A stretch of DNA of 49,559 nucleotides from CAZKNF01 sp964554105 (GCA_964554105.1 CAZKNF010000020.1:1-49559); one strand, 5' to 3'. Positions 17,046-26,197 are shown, counted from the stretch's first letter. Notes: a model not told the origin generated them from the letters alone. Program-made: numbers and translations.

Positions 17046-18440
17046 ATGAGCAATCTTTTCGAGGAGGCGTCCCGCAGATACATGGCCGACAAGGCGCCGC
17101 TGGCGGACCGGCTGCGGCCGCGCACGCTCGATGAGTTCGTGGGCCAGGAGCACATTATCGGTCCCGGGAAGCTGCTGCGCCGGGCGATCGAAGCCGATCG
17201 CATCACCTCGCTCATTCTTTATGGCCCCCCCGGTACCGGCAAAACGACGTTGGCGCGCATCATCGCCAACACCACCAGGGCGGTGTTCACGCAGATGAAC
17301 GCCGTCCTGTCCGGCGTCAAGGACATTAGAGAGGCGATCGCCGACGCACAGCGGCGTCTCGAGCTGCATCAGCAGAGGACCATTCTCTTCGTGGATGAGG
17401 TGCATCGATTCAATAAGTCGCAGCAGGATGCGCTGCTGCCGCACGTCGAGAACGGCACGGTCGTTCTCATCGGCGCCACGACCGAGAATCCATATTTCGA
17501 GGTGAACAAGGCACTCGTAAGTCGTTCCCGCATCTTCGAGCTCCGGTCGCTCGAACCGCGGCACCTCCGAGAGGTAGCGGTACATGCATTGAAGGATGCG
17601 GATCGCGGGTACGGAGATCTGGACGTCGAAGTCGACGACGTCGCGCTCGACCATCTCGTCAGTACCGCGAACGGCGATGCACGCTCTGTTCTGAACGCGC
17701 TCGAGCTCGCCGTCGAAACGACGGAGCCGGATGCGCACGGCATCATCCACATCACTCTCGACGTCGCCGAAGACAGCATCCAGAAGCGTGCGGTCCTCTA
17801 CGACAAGGAAGGTGACGCGCATTTTGATGCGATCAGCGCATTCATCAAGAGCCTGCGGGGGTCGGATCCCGATGCGGCGCTCTACTGGCTGGCGCGGATG
17901 GTGTATGCGGGTGAAGATCCGCGGTTCATCATCCGACGCATGATGATATTTGCGGCCGAAGACGTCGGTCTCGCGGATCCGCGCGCGCTGCAGATCGCGT
18001 CGGCGGCAGCGCAAGGATTCGAGTATGTGGGCATGCCGGAGGGACAGTTTCTCCTGTCAGAATGCTGCCTCTACCTTGCGACGGCGGCGAAGAGCAACTC
18101 CTCTATGGCGTATTTCAGCGCGCTCGATCACGTGCGAAACGAGCGCACGGGCGACGTGCCGGACCATCTGAAGGATGCGAGCCGCGATCGAGAGGGTCTG
18201 GGGCACGGCGAGGGCTACAAGTATCCCCATGCCTTCCTCGACCACTACGTGCCGCAGCAATATTTGCCCTCACAAATGCAGGGTACGTATTTTTACGATC
18301 CAGGAGAGGCCGGATACGAAGCTGAAGTGCGTGAACGCCTTGCGGCGCAGCGCCGCCGTGACGCGGACGAGGATCTGGAGCGTCGCGTGCGTCGATACGC
18401 TGAGCGAACGAACGCAGACGATGGTGGGGATTCCGGATGA
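17046..18440 (+). CDS. rarA: Replication-associated recombination protein A (RarA/MgsA)
   Basis: This AAA+ clamp-loader-like ATPase acts at stalled replication forks. The product is 464 residues when started at the ATG at 17046; the open frame from 17001 adds 15 residues lying largely before the family start (MSNLFEEASRRYMADKAPLA). Walker A is GPPGTGKT at residues 60-67. Walker B is ILFVDEVHRF with D117/E118, and TTENPYFEVN is sensor 1. The C-terminal tetramerisation domain includes RMMIFAAEDVGLADPRAL and NAGYKYPH-like GEGYKYPHAFLDHYVPQQYL. The neighbour upstream is the UDG-like gene; the convergent LytTR regulator begins 18 bases beyond the stop. Confidence 0.96.
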   Translation: MSNLFEEASRRYMADKAPLADRLRPRTLDEFVGQEHIIGPGKLLRRAIEADRITSLILYGPPGTGKTTLARIIANTTRAVFTQMNAVLSGVKDIREAIADAQRRLELHQQRTILFVDEVHRFNKSQQDALLPHVENGTVVLIGATTENPYFEVNKALVSRSRIFELRSLEPRHLREVAVHALKDADRGYGDLDVEVDDVALDHLVSTANGDARSVLNALELAVETTEPDAHGIIHITLDVAEDSIQKRAVLYDKEGDAHFDAISAFIKSLRGSDPDAALYWLARMVYAGEDPRFIIRRMMIFAAEDVGLADPRALQIASAAAQGFEYVGMPEGQFLLSECCLYLATAAKSNSSMAYFSALDHVRNERTGDVPDHLKDASRDREGLGHGEGYKYPHAFLDHYVPQQYLPSQMQGTYFYDPGEAGYEAEVRERLAAQRRRDADEDLERRVRRYAERTNADDGGDSG

Positions 18441-18458
18441 GCGGTTGCCACCGATGGT

Positions 18459-19253
18459 TCACTCGAGGGCATCCAGTCCGAGCCGTTCTTCGAGCTCCTC
18501 CTTCCGGCCGCGACTGACCTTCAAACGGCGCCCGTCCTTCAGCTTAATTGCGTAGTCGCCGCCGCCGCTGAAAAGAAGAGCGTCGATCTGATCCAGCCGG
18601 ACGATCGCGCTCCGATGGATGCGGAAGAACACGTCCGGATCGAGGCGCTCTTCCAACGTCTGCATGCGCTCTCGGATCACGAACGTGTCGTCGCCGACGT
18701 GCAACTCGGCATAGGAGCCGCTTGCGGTGATGAAGTCGATGGTGTTGACGGGTACGACGCGCACCTGTCCGCGCATTTCCACTGCGAGGCGCTCGAGATA
18801 CTTACGGTTCTGCTGCCGCGGCTCTTCCGACGTGCCCGACAGGAGAGCTGAAAGTCGCTCACGAAGCTCGTTTACCCCCCGCAGTTCTATGGTTTCACGC
18901 GCGCGTTCGAATGATTGATGGAAGCGGTCGTCATCGAACGGCTTGAGAAGATAATCCAGGGCAGCGACGTCGAACGCGTTGATCGCGTACTGATCGTAGG
19001 CCGTCACGAAAATCACCGGCGGCATATTTTCGGCCCCTACTTCCTTCACGACCTCCATGCCGGTCAAGCCGGGCATCTGAACGTCGAGGAATACGAGATC
19101 CGGTTCCACCTCACGAATCATCCGCACCGCCTGCTTGCCGTCCGACGCCATGCCGACGACATCGACTTCGGATTCTGCCGCCGCGAGATCCTCCAGCCGC
19201 TGGCGGGCCAGAGGTTCGTCGTCGGCGATCAAAACGCGCAGGGTGTGACGCAT
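18459..19253 (-). CDS. LytTR-family response regulator
   Basis: This 264-residue regulator has a receiver domain at residues 5-120: acidic D11/D12, phospho-acceptor D57 in LVFLDVQMPGLTG, and K in LDYLLKPFDDDRF. A LytTR DNA-binding domain fills about residues 150-260 (GQVRVVPVNTIDFITASGSY, FFRIHRSAIVRLDQI, LKVSRGRKEELEERL). LytTR regulators bind paired direct repeats, often upstream of membrane or exopolysaccharide genes. The gene follows its presumed kinase by 47 bases on the same strand, making a standard sensor/regulator pair. The targets are unknown. Confidence 0.95.
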   Translation of the reverse strand: MRHTLRVLIADDEPLARQRLEDLAAAESEVDVVGMASDGKQAVRMIREVEPDLVFLDVQMPGLTGMEVVKEVGAENMPPVIFVTAYDQYAINAFDVAALDYLLKPFDDDRFHQSFERARETIELRGVNELRERLSALLSGTSEEPRQQNRKYLERLAVEMRGQVRVVPVNTIDFITASGSYAELHVGDDTFVIRERMQTLEERLDPDVFFRIHRSAIVRLDQIDALLFSGGGDYAIKLKDGRRLKVSRGRKEELEERLGLDALE

Positions 19254-19300
19254 GGAAGTTGATTGAACGTCGGGTGGAGTTTAGACCCGATATCGATGCA

Positions 19301-20464
19301 TCAGGAGGGGACGTCGACGAGCGTCGTCCGTAGATCCCGGTACGTGTGGAACGGCACTTCAATTCGGGCGATCAAACCTCCCAGCGACGATTGCTCGAGG
19401 AAGAGCCGATTTTCGTCACCATAGAGCATTTCCAGGCGCTCCCTGGTGTTGCGCAGTCCGACGCCGTCGGAATACAGAGGCTCGTTCGGAAGGGCCTCGA
19501 TGCCCGGCCCATTGTCGTGAACGCTCACGACGAGCGTGCCGTTTTCCCGCCGCGCACAAAGCTTGATGTGCCCCGTACCGTCGATCATGCTGACGCCGTG
19601 CTTTACGGCATTTTCTACGAGCGGCTGGAGAATCATGCTCGGGAGCTGTGCGTCGAGCGTCTCTTCCTCGATGTCCTCCGTGACCTCGAGGCGACCCTGG
19701 AATCGAATCTGCTGAATTTCGAGATACCGGCGCAGGAATTCGAGTTCGTCCCGCAGCGTCACCTCTTGCGATCCCGAGCCTTCCAAGGTATAGCGAAGCA
19801 GTTCGCTGAGTCGCGCAATCATGCGGCGCACACCGGAGGGGTCGCGCTCGACGAGACTGGAAACGGCGTGCAGCGTGTTGAAAAGGAAGTGCGGATTCAT
19901 TTGCATACGGAGAGCATGCAGCCGGGCGTCGGCGAGTCGGGCCTCCAATCCGACAGCCTGTTCGCGCAGTCGCGCGGCCTCCAGCTGTCGTTCTCGAAAT
20001 CGCCAGAAATAGTCGCGTGCGAAGCCCGCAGCCAGCACCACGAAGTAGATGAAGAGCTCATCCAGAAATCTGAAATTAAGAACGCGGGAGGCCGGCGTGA
20101 AGTTGGCCCACGGATGAGTCGGCATGATCAAGCCGAGGGTCCATGCCGCAAAAAAGTCAATTCCGATCGCCACGATCAGCGCCGCCATAACGTGAATGCC
20201 GAGATGCTTCGGCCAGGCGGAATGGTCGATCGTGAAGCGGCGGCTAAGAAAAAAGATCGAAGGCGTGAGGATGAGCCAGGCGAGGTACTCGAGGCCGATG
20301 TGAAAGACTGCCTCGGAGTTCAGCCCGTCAGGTCCTCTCGGATCGATCGCCCGCTGCCCTGCCGTTAGCAGAAAAATGAACAACCAGAAGCCCACGATCA
20401 TCGACGCTTCGATCCAGCGAGACCGAGTGCGGAAAGCGTCCATGTGTGAATTGTGAAGGCGCAT
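19301..20464 (-). CDS. LytS/YpdA-type membrane sensor histidine kinase
   Basis: This is a 387-residue kinase using the ATG at 20464; M8 at 20443 is a good alternative. The frame is open to 20785, but that 107-residue extension lacks protein-like features. Four hydrophobic segments lie at about 20-34, 55-72, 88-112 and 134-148. A short coiled coil (RFRERQLEAARLREQA) and the His_kinase domain follow, with phospho-acceptor H192 in MQMNPHFLFNTLHAV. An HATPase with N-box ILQPLVENAVKHGV and G-box HDNGPGIEAL comes next. It lacks a periplasmic sensor domain, so the signal is probably sensed in the membrane. The partner is the LytTR regulator immediately downstream. Confidence 0.92.
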   Translation of the reverse strand: MRLHNSHMDAFRTRSRWIEASMIVGFWLFIFLLTAGQRAIDPRGPDGLNSEAVFHIGLEYLAWLILTPSIFFLSRRFTIDHSAWPKHLGIHVMAALIVAIGIDFFAAWTLGLIMPTHPWANFTPASRVLNFRFLDELFIYFVVLAAGFARDYFWRFRERQLEAARLREQAVGLEARLADARLHALRMQMNPHFLFNTLHAVSSLVERDPSGVRRMIARLSELLRYTLEGSGSQEVTLRDELEFLRRYLEIQQIRFQGRLEVTEDIEEETLDAQLPSMILQPLVENAVKHGVSMIDGTGHIKLCARRENGTLVVSVHDNGPGIEALPNEPLYSDGVGLRNTRERLEMLYGDENRLFLEQSSLGGLIARIEVPFHTYRDLRTTLVDVPS

Positions 20465-20832
20465 AGCTTCGCGCTCACCGTTCGAGGCAGCGATATGATG
20501 ATCTGATTCGGGCACTGTAAATGCGCCTGAGGTTAAGAAGTTAGCCGCTAGAAAACGAACCGCACCCTGCTTGCGATGAATTGCACATCGATGTCGCCGC
20601 AGACGGGCACCGCAGCATTTCGGCCCGTGGCGGCTTTCGAGATAGTTCGATCGGGGTGACGGCAGCCTCCAATATCGCCTGTACGGGTGATGAGTCGCAA
20701 GCGAGTGGATATCGTGCCATCTAGACAAGGTCGAGACGAGATGTGGCATGCGCTTGCTGCGCATCGCAAATGGTGGAGAATCCATCAGAATCGACTGGAT
20801 TCCGGCGTTCTACAGTGATTCTTGCCTGTGAG
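20465..20832. other. Divergent intergenic region, kinase / TRAP operon
   Basis: These 368 bases separate the divergent sensor kinase and dctQ. No convincing gene is present; the open frames on both strands are extensions of the flanking genes. The one clear structure is the perfect inverted repeat ATGCGC-TTGCT-GCGCAT at 20748-20764, 68 bases before the dctQ start, a possible operator. Promoters for both directions presumably lie here. Confidence 0.5.
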
Positions 20833-21435
20833 ATGCCTAGATTCGCATCCATTATGGCCTTCTGGCTCCGAATTGCTTCTCACATCGATCGTACTAATGA
20901 GTGGATCGGCCGGCTTGTGTACTGGCTGACTCTGGTCATGGTGTTGATCGGAGCGTATAACGCGCTTGTACGCTATCTCGACCGGTTCATCGGACTCGGT
21001 CTGAGCTCGAATACGTACATCGAGCTGCAGTGGTATATGTTCGGTCTCGTTTTCTTGCTCGGCGCCGCCTACACGCTGAAGCATGATGCGCACGTTCGCG
21101 TCGATATCCTGATCTCGCGCCTCTCGCCGCGCGGCCGGGCGTGGATCAATCTCGCGGGCACCCTCCTCTTTTTGATTCCGTTCTGCGTGTTCGTTCTCTG
21201 GACGTCCTGGCCGATCGTAAGGAACTCATGGATAGTTGGCGAGATGTCGTCGGATCCGGGAGGACTGCCGCGGTATCCGATCAGGGCGGTGATTCCCCTA
21301 GCGTTCATTCTTTTGATGATGCAGGGGGTCAGCCTCGCGATCAAGCAGATCGCGATCATACGCGGCGTGCTGTCGGAGGAGGAGGCGGGTCGATCGGAGG
21401 CGGACGGCTCGGCAATGCCGGTTGAGGGTATATGA
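20833..21435 (+). CDS. dctQ: TRAP transporter small permease, DctQ-type
   Basis: This is the small membrane subunit of a tripartite ATP-independent periplasmic (TRAP) transporter. The product is about 200 residues with four transmembrane helices and the family motifs NTYIELQWYMFGLVFLLGAA and HDAHVRVDILISRLSP. The frame is open from 20743; ATG 20833 or 20854 is the likely start, because the first helix begins soon after. The acidic C-terminal tail is cytoplasmic. The stop overlaps the dctM start by four bases (ATGA). No binding-protein gene is on this strand; the likely receptors are at 25103-27313 on the opposite strand. Confidence 0.9.
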   Translation: MPRFASIMAFWLRIASHIDRTNEWIGRLVYWLTLVMVLIGAYNALVRYLDRFIGLGLSSNTYIELQWYMFGLVFLLGAAYTLKHDAHVRVDILISRLSPRGRAWINLAGTLLFLIPFCVFVLWTSWPIVRNSWIVGEMSSDPGGLPRYPIRAVIPLAFILLMMQGVSLAIKQIAIIRGVLSEEEAGRSEADGSAMPVEGI

Positions 21436-22763
21436 GCGGAGATTGGCTCGGCCCGCTCATGTTCATCGGTGCCCTGATCCTGATTTTTTCGGGCTATCCG
21501 GTGGCCTTCGCACTCGGTGGAACGGCGCTCGTTTTCGCCGCCATCGGTGTAGAATTGGGTCTCTTCAACTGGCATCTGCTTTTTGCGATGCCCGATCGCA
21601 TCTTCGACGTCATGTCGAATACGCTTCTGCTAGCCGTACCCTACTTCATTTTCATGGGTACGATGCTGGAGAAGTCGAAGCTGGCGGAGGCCCTGCTGCA
21701 AACGATTGGCCTGCTGTTCGGCCGCCTTCGCGGCGGGCTGGCGATCGCGGTGGTGTTTGTCGGAGCGCTTCTCGCCGCCGCAACAGGCGTCGTCGGCGCG
21801 TCCGTCGTGGCGATGGGCATCATCTCGCTTCCCGTAATGACGCGTTACGGCTACTCTAACGAGCTCTCGGCCGGCGTGATAACGGCATCCGGCACGCTCG
21901 GTCAGATCATTCCGCCCAGCATCGTCTTGATCGTCCTCGCCGATCAGCTCAGTGTGGCCGGTCGCGTGTCGGTCGGCGAGCTCTTCTTGGCATCGCTGCT
22001 GCCCGGATTAATGCTTGCCGGGCTTTACATGCTCTACGCCGTCGGTGTGGCGATCTTTAAGCCCGAGGCGGCGCCGGCGCTGCCGAAGGAAGAGCGCAAC
22101 ATTCCGGGCGCGGAACTGGCCAGGCGCGTGGTTCTCGTGATGCTGCCCCCGCTGCTCTTGATCGTGGTCGTGCTCGGGAGCATCCTGGCAGGGGTCGCGA
22201 CGCCGACGGAAGCCGGAGCGCTCGGGGCTGTGGGCGCCATCATCCTCGCGATTCTAAATCGGCAGCTTACGTTGTCCGCGCTGCGAGAGACGATGAACGA
22301 GACGGCGAAGCTTACAGCTATGGTAATGATCCTGCTCGTTGGTGCGCGTGCGTTCTCTCTCGTCTTCATCGGTCTCAACGGCGATTTGTGGATCGAGGAT
22401 ATGTTGACGAATCTGCCGGGTGGGGTCATCGGACTGCTGATCGTCGCGAATCTCGTGATCTTCATACTTGGATTCTTTATCGACTTCTTTGAAATAGCTT
22501 TCATTATCGTGCCGCTCCTGGCACCGGCTGCGGCTCTCCTCGGCGTCGATCTGATCTGGTTCGGCGTAATGATCGCGATGAATCTACAGGCGTCCTTCCT
22601 GACACCGCCGTTTGGCTTTGCGCTGTTTTACCTTCGCGGCGTCGCGCCCCCGGAGGTCACGACGGCGCAGATCTATCGCGGCGCCGTTCCGTTCATTGTG
22701 ATCCAGGTCATCGGATTATTGGCTATCATTCTGTTCCCGGAGATCGTGACCTGGTTGCTGTAA
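21432..22763 (+). CDS. dctM: TRAP transporter large permease, DctM-type
   Basis: DctM forms the transport channel of TRAP systems, which use sodium or proton gradients. The 443-residue product has about 12 hydrophobic segments, usual for the family. Conserved stretches are FSGYPVAFALGGTALVFA near the N-terminus, AAATGVVGASVVAMGII, SGTLGQIIPPSIVLIVLAD in the first half, and LQASFLTPPFGFALFYLRG near the end. It overlaps dctQ by four bases and is surely co-translated. The substrate is set by the binding protein; the two nearby TakP-like receptors suggest 2-oxoacids or related hydroxyacids. Confidence 0.95.
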   Translation: MSGDWLGPLMFIGALILIFSGYPVAFALGGTALVFAAIGVELGLFNWHLLFAMPDRIFDVMSNTLLLAVPYFIFMGTMLEKSKLAEALLQTIGLLFGRLRGGLAIAVVFVGALLAAATGVVGASVVAMGIISLPVMTRYGYSNELSAGVITASGTLGQIIPPSIVLIVLADQLSVAGRVSVGELFLASLLPGLMLAGLYMLYAVGVAIFKPEAAPALPKEERNIPGAELARRVVLVMLPPLLLIVVVLGSILAGVATPTEAGALGAVGAIILAILNRQLTLSALRETMNETAKLTAMVMILLVGARAFSLVFIGLNGDLWIEDMLTNLPGGVIGLLIVANLVIFILGFFIDFFEIAFIIVPLLAPAAALLGVDLIWFGVMIAMNLQASFLTPPFGFALFYLRGVAPPEVTTAQIYRGAVPFIVIQVIGLLAIILFPEIVTWLL

Positions 22764-22813
22764 ATTCGGGAACGGTATCACACCCTGAACGATCATCGGA
22801 TCTTCCCATTTCT

Positions 22814-24271
22814 ATGAATCGCTCGCATTCTGCGACTGAGAAGCCGATCGAGCTGAGTCCGGAGCTGCTCCGATCGACGCGAGGCATTTTCTGCAACCGT
22901 ACGCTCAACATGCGGCGAATTCGTGCGATCGGCTACGATATGGACTATACGCTCATCCACTACAGGATGGAGGCGTGGGAGGAGCGAGCGTACACCGTGC
23001 TGAAGCACCGGCTGGCGGATCAGGGCTGGCCGGTTTCAGACTTGAAGTTCGATCCCGATCTCGTGCTGCGCGGATTGATCATCGACACCGAGCTCGGCAA
23101 CGTTGTGAAGGCGAACCGATTCGGCTACATCATGAAGGCGTTTCACGGCACGCGGCCGCTGGAATATGAGACGCTGCGCGAGATCTACGAACGGACGCTC
23201 ATCGACCTGAATGAGCCTCGCTGGTATTTCATCAACACGCTGTTCTCGATTTCCGAAGCGAGCATGTATATGCAGCTCGTCGACTTGTTGGATGAAGACC
23301 GGATTCCCGGCGCGATTGGGTATGAAGATCTATATCGACTGGTGCGCCGATCGCTCGATGAGACGCACATGGAAGGTCGCCTCAAGGGAGAGATCATCGC
23401 CGATCCCAGTCGCTTTGTCGACATCGACGAGGAGATGCCGCTGGCGCTGCTCGACCAAAAGCAGGCGGGTAAAAAACTCATCTTGATCACCAATTCAGAG
23501 TGGTCGTACGTCGTCCCGATGCTCAGTTACGTTTTTGACGGGGTTCTGCCTGGCGATGAGACGTGGAGCGACTTATTCGACATCGCGATCGTGGGCGCCA
23601 GAAAGCCGGACTTCTTCACGGGGACGGCGCCGGCTTTTGAGGTGGCCACGGAGGATGGACTGCTGCGTGATCACTATGGTCCGCTGCGCGACGGCCGCGT
23701 GTATGTGGGCGGCAACGCACGCATGGTCGAAGAGAGCCTGGGACTGCGTGGTGAAGAAATACTGTACGTCGGCGACCACATGTTTGTCGATGTTAACATA
23801 TCGAAGAGCATTCTGCGGTGGCGCACGGCGCTGATCATTCGCGAACTCGAGGATGAAATCGTCGCGATGAAACGTTTTGAGGAGGATCAGCATCGCCTCT
23901 CGCTCATGATGGTGCGAAAGGAAGAGCTCGAGGCCGAGTACTCCGACATCCGCCTTGCGGTCCAGCGAAAACGGCGGAGATATGGACCGGCGAGGAATGC
24001 CTCGGTGGATGAGCTTGAGCGGCAGCTTGTGGACGTGAGAGCGGAGGTCGTCGCACTCGACGGCGAGATCGCGCCTATCGCGACGGAGGCAGGGCGGCTG
24101 CTGAATCCGAACTGGGGCCTCCTGACCCGTGCCGGCAATGATAAGAGTCATCTCGCCCGTCAGATGGAGCGCTATGCGGACATCTACACAGCGCGTGTCT
24201 CGAATTTTCTTCACCACACGCCCTTCGTTTACCTGCGCTCACACCGTGGAAGTCTGCCGCACGACGTCTGA
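22814..24271 (+). CDS. HAD-IG family 5'-nucleotidase (cN-II-like)
   Basis: This 485-residue cytosolic HAD phosphatase resembles eukaryotic-type purine 5'-nucleotidase. HAD motif I is GYDMDYTLIHY with nucleophile D41 and acid/base D43 (about residues 39-47). KKLILITNSEWSYV is motif II/III-like, and ILYVGDHMFVDV (about 316-327) supplies the final aspartates. The C-terminus has a long coiled-coil segment (about 350-425), then the family-typical NDKSHLARQMERYADIY. Expected substrates are IMP/GMP-type nucleotides. It follows dctM by 50 bases on the same strand. Its last 33 bases overlap the convergent nucleotidylyltransferase gene. Confidence 0.9.
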   Translation: MNRSHSATEKPIELSPELLRSTRGIFCNRTLNMRRIRAIGYDMDYTLIHYRMEAWEERAYTVLKHRLADQGWPVSDLKFDPDLVLRGLIIDTELGNVVKANRFGYIMKAFHGTRPLEYETLREIYERTLIDLNEPRWYFINTLFSISEASMYMQLVDLLDEDRIPGAIGYEDLYRLVRRSLDETHMEGRLKGEIIADPSRFVDIDEEMPLALLDQKQAGKKLILITNSEWSYVVPMLSYVFDGVLPGDETWSDLFDIAIVGARKPDFFTGTAPAFEVATEDGLLRDHYGPLRDGRVYVGGNARMVEESLGLRGEEILYVGDHMFVDVNISKSILRWRTALIIRELEDEIVAMKRFEEDQHRLSLMMVRKEELEAEYSDIRLAVQRKRRRYGPARNASVDELERQLVDVRAEVVALDGEIAPIATEAGRLLNPNWGLLTRAGNDKSHLARQMERYADIYTARVSNFLHHTPFVYLRSHRGSLPHDV

Positions 24272-24982
24272 CATCGCCCGCGCTGACTCGAGGCGTTCGG
24301 GCGTGCCGGTATCGATCCACGTAGCTTCATCTACACGGTGGGGCCGAATTCGACTGCCTTCTTTGGTCAGGCGCAGGTAGGTATTCATGATCGAGAAGGC
24401 GCCGCTTTCCGTCATCAACTCAAAGATGGCCGGAGAGATTACCTGTACGCCACAGAAGTCGAGCCGTGTCGTCTTGCCGGACGGGGTGCGAACGAGGTGT
24501 TCATTTTCCTGCCGATCGCTGTACCCGCACAGGTCCTCCGCCTCATCGAATAGGAGGTAGCGGTTCGTTTCCGCGCTTCGCACGGCCATTGTGGCCAGGC
24601 GATCTTCTGCTGCATGGGCTTGATAAAGTCCACGTAGATCCAGGTTGGTGAAGATGTCGGAATTGTGCAAGAAGAACGGCGCGTCCTTCTTGAACAGCGG
24701 CTGCGCCTTCTTCAGTCCTCCGCCGGTCTCCAGCGCGCGCTCGGATTCGACGGAGACCTCGACGTCGACACCAAAATGGTCACGATCTTCGAGAAAACGG
24801 AGGATCTTCTCGGCGTGATGATGCACGTTGATGATCAGCCGGTCGCAGCCGGCATCGATCAGCCGTCTGGCGACGTGCTCCAGCATAGGCGTTCCTCCGA
24901 CCGGTACCAATGCCTTCGGAATCTCGTTCGTGAGGGGCCTGAGCCGGGTACCGAGGCCGGCTGCCAGTATCATGCCTTCCAT
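24239..24982 (-). CDS. Sugar-phosphate nucleotidylyltransferase (MurU/RmlA-like)
   Basis: This 247-residue enzyme attaches a nucleotide to a sugar 1-phosphate. The NTP-binding signature MILAAGLGTRLRPLT is at residues 4-18, with the lysine of PKALVPVGG following. Metal- and sugar-binding landmarks are ETGGGLKKA and FFLHNSDIFTNLDL. The short length with no C-terminal hexapeptide domain resembles MurNAc-1-phosphate uridylyltransferase (MurU) and related mannose/heptose guanylyl- or cytidylyltransferases; the exact sugar cannot be read. The usual companion kinase (AmgK-type) is not adjacent. Its 3' end overlaps the convergent nucleotidase gene by 33 bases. Confidence 0.88.
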   Translation of the reverse strand: MEGMILAAGLGTRLRPLTNEIPKALVPVGGTPMLEHVARRLIDAGCDRLIINVHHHAEKILRFLEDRDHFGVDVEVSVESERALETGGGLKKAQPLFKKDAPFFLHNSDIFTNLDLRGLYQAHAAEDRLATMAVRSAETNRYLLFDEAEDLCGYSDRQENEHLVRTPSGKTTRLDFCGVQVISPAIFELMTESGAFSIMNTYLRLTKEGSRIRPHRVDEATWIDTGTPERLESARAMSDVVRQTSTV

Positions 24983-25102
24983 AGAGCGAATAGGGTACGT
25001 TTCCGTGGTACGACTAATCTATTCGCATCCGTTCTGCTTCGCCATTCCGTAATGGCATTGGGACAGACGTGAATTGCCCGTCAACCCGGCGCGTCCAGAA
25101 AC

Positions 25103-26164
25103 CTACACGGACGGTGGACTGCTCTGCGAGCGGTAGGCATATTCCGCATAGGCGAGCTCGGACGTGCCGAACCATCGGTATGCCTTGTCCCGCCAGTCGC
25201 TGTAGGCCGTATAGATCTTTCGATAGAATGAGTCGGATGCCTCTTCCTCGAGAATCTGCTCGGTAATGTCCCGGGCTTCGGCCATCACCTCGTCGGGAAA
25301 TTTCTGAAGACGGACGCCCTCACCGATCAGTCGCTCGAGCGCCGGCGCGTTTTTAGCGTCATAGGTGGCGACCATGGTCTGATTGGCCTCCGCCGCCGCG
25401 GATTCGAAGATCTGTTGATAGGAGGAGGGTAGTCTGTCCCATTCGTTCCGATTCACATAGAATGACAGGCCGGGTCCGGGCTCCCACCATCCGGGATAAT
25501 AATAGTTTTCGACGATCTCGTGGAAGCCGAGCTTCTCGTCGTCGTACGGACCGACCCACTCCGCGGCGTCGATCGCGCCGCGCTCCAGAGCGGGGTAGAT
25601 TTCGCCGCCCGGAATCACCTGAACCGTAACCCCGAGCGCGCTCATGACTTCGCCTCCGAGTCCGGGAATGCGCATTTTGAGACCCCGAAGATCGCCCAGC
25701 TCGTCGATCTCCCTTCGGAACCATCCTCCCATCTGCGCACCGGTGTTTCCACCTGGAAAATTGATCACGTTGAAGTCGGCGAACATCTCACGTGTGAGAT
25801 CGAGTCCGCCGCCGTGGTACAGCCAAGCGTTGAGCTGGCGCGCAGTCAATCCGAATGGGATGGTGCAGTCGAAGACCAGCGCTGGGTTCTTCCCTCTGAA
25901 ATAGTAGCTTGCCCCGTGTCCCATCTGGATGGTTCCGTTCTGCACCGCTGACAGCACTTCAAAGGCGGGCACGACCTCTCCTGCGGCGTGGGTTCGAATC
26001 CGGAAGCGCCCGTCGGTCAGCTCTTCAACGCGCCGTGCGAGGACGTCTGCGGCACCGTAGATGGTGTCCAGCGAATTCGGGAAGCTCGACGCGAGCCGCC
26101 AGGAGACACGCGGAGACGTCTGGACGGCGGGTGCGCCGGCAAGGAGAAATTCACGTCTGTTCAT
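25103..26164 (-). CDS. TRAP transporter substrate-binding protein, TakP-like (copy 1)
   Basis: This is a periplasmic receptor of a TRAP transporter, 353 residues. The N-terminus MNRREFLLAGAPA is a short Tat-like signal. Domain landmarks are VSWRLASSFPNSLDTIYGAA, NFPGGNTGAQMGGWF, MRIPGLGGEV with the carboxylate-binding R165, and AIDAAEWVGPYDD. The last is characteristic of TakP and related receptors for 2-oxoacids or lactate. It is a close paralog of the next gene upstream, 33 bases away (stop of that gene at 26198), with long identical blocks. The likely membrane partner is DctQM at 20833-22763, although it is on the other strand. Confidence 0.93.
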   Translation of the reverse strand: MNRREFLLAGAPAVQTSPRVSWRLASSFPNSLDTIYGAADVLARRVEELTDGRFRIRTHAAGEVVPAFEVLSAVQNGTIQMGHGASYYFRGKNPALVFDCTIPFGLTARQLNAWLYHGGGLDLTREMFADFNVINFPGGNTGAQMGGWFRREIDELGDLRGLKMRIPGLGGEVMSALGVTVQVIPGGEIYPALERGAIDAAEWVGPYDDEKLGFHEIVENYYYPGWWEPGPGLSFYVNRNEWDRLPSSYQQIFESAAAEANQTMVATYDAKNAPALERLIGEGVRLQKFPDEVMAEARDITEQILEEEASDSFYRKIYTAYSDWRDKAYRWFGTSELAYAEYAYRSQSSPPSV

Positions 26165-26197
26165 GGTACTGGGTCTGAAAACTGCCGGTGACGCGGA

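Noticed and set aside
16208..18014. Minus-strand open frames of 335 and 387 codons
   Set aside because: They mirror the UDG-like and rarA genes, whose motifs are clear, and their own translations are Arg-rich with no domain.
20465..20785. 107-codon N-terminal extension of the LytS-type kinase
   Set aside because: It is Arg/His-rich and lacks helices or a signal; the first membrane segment follows the ATG at 20464.
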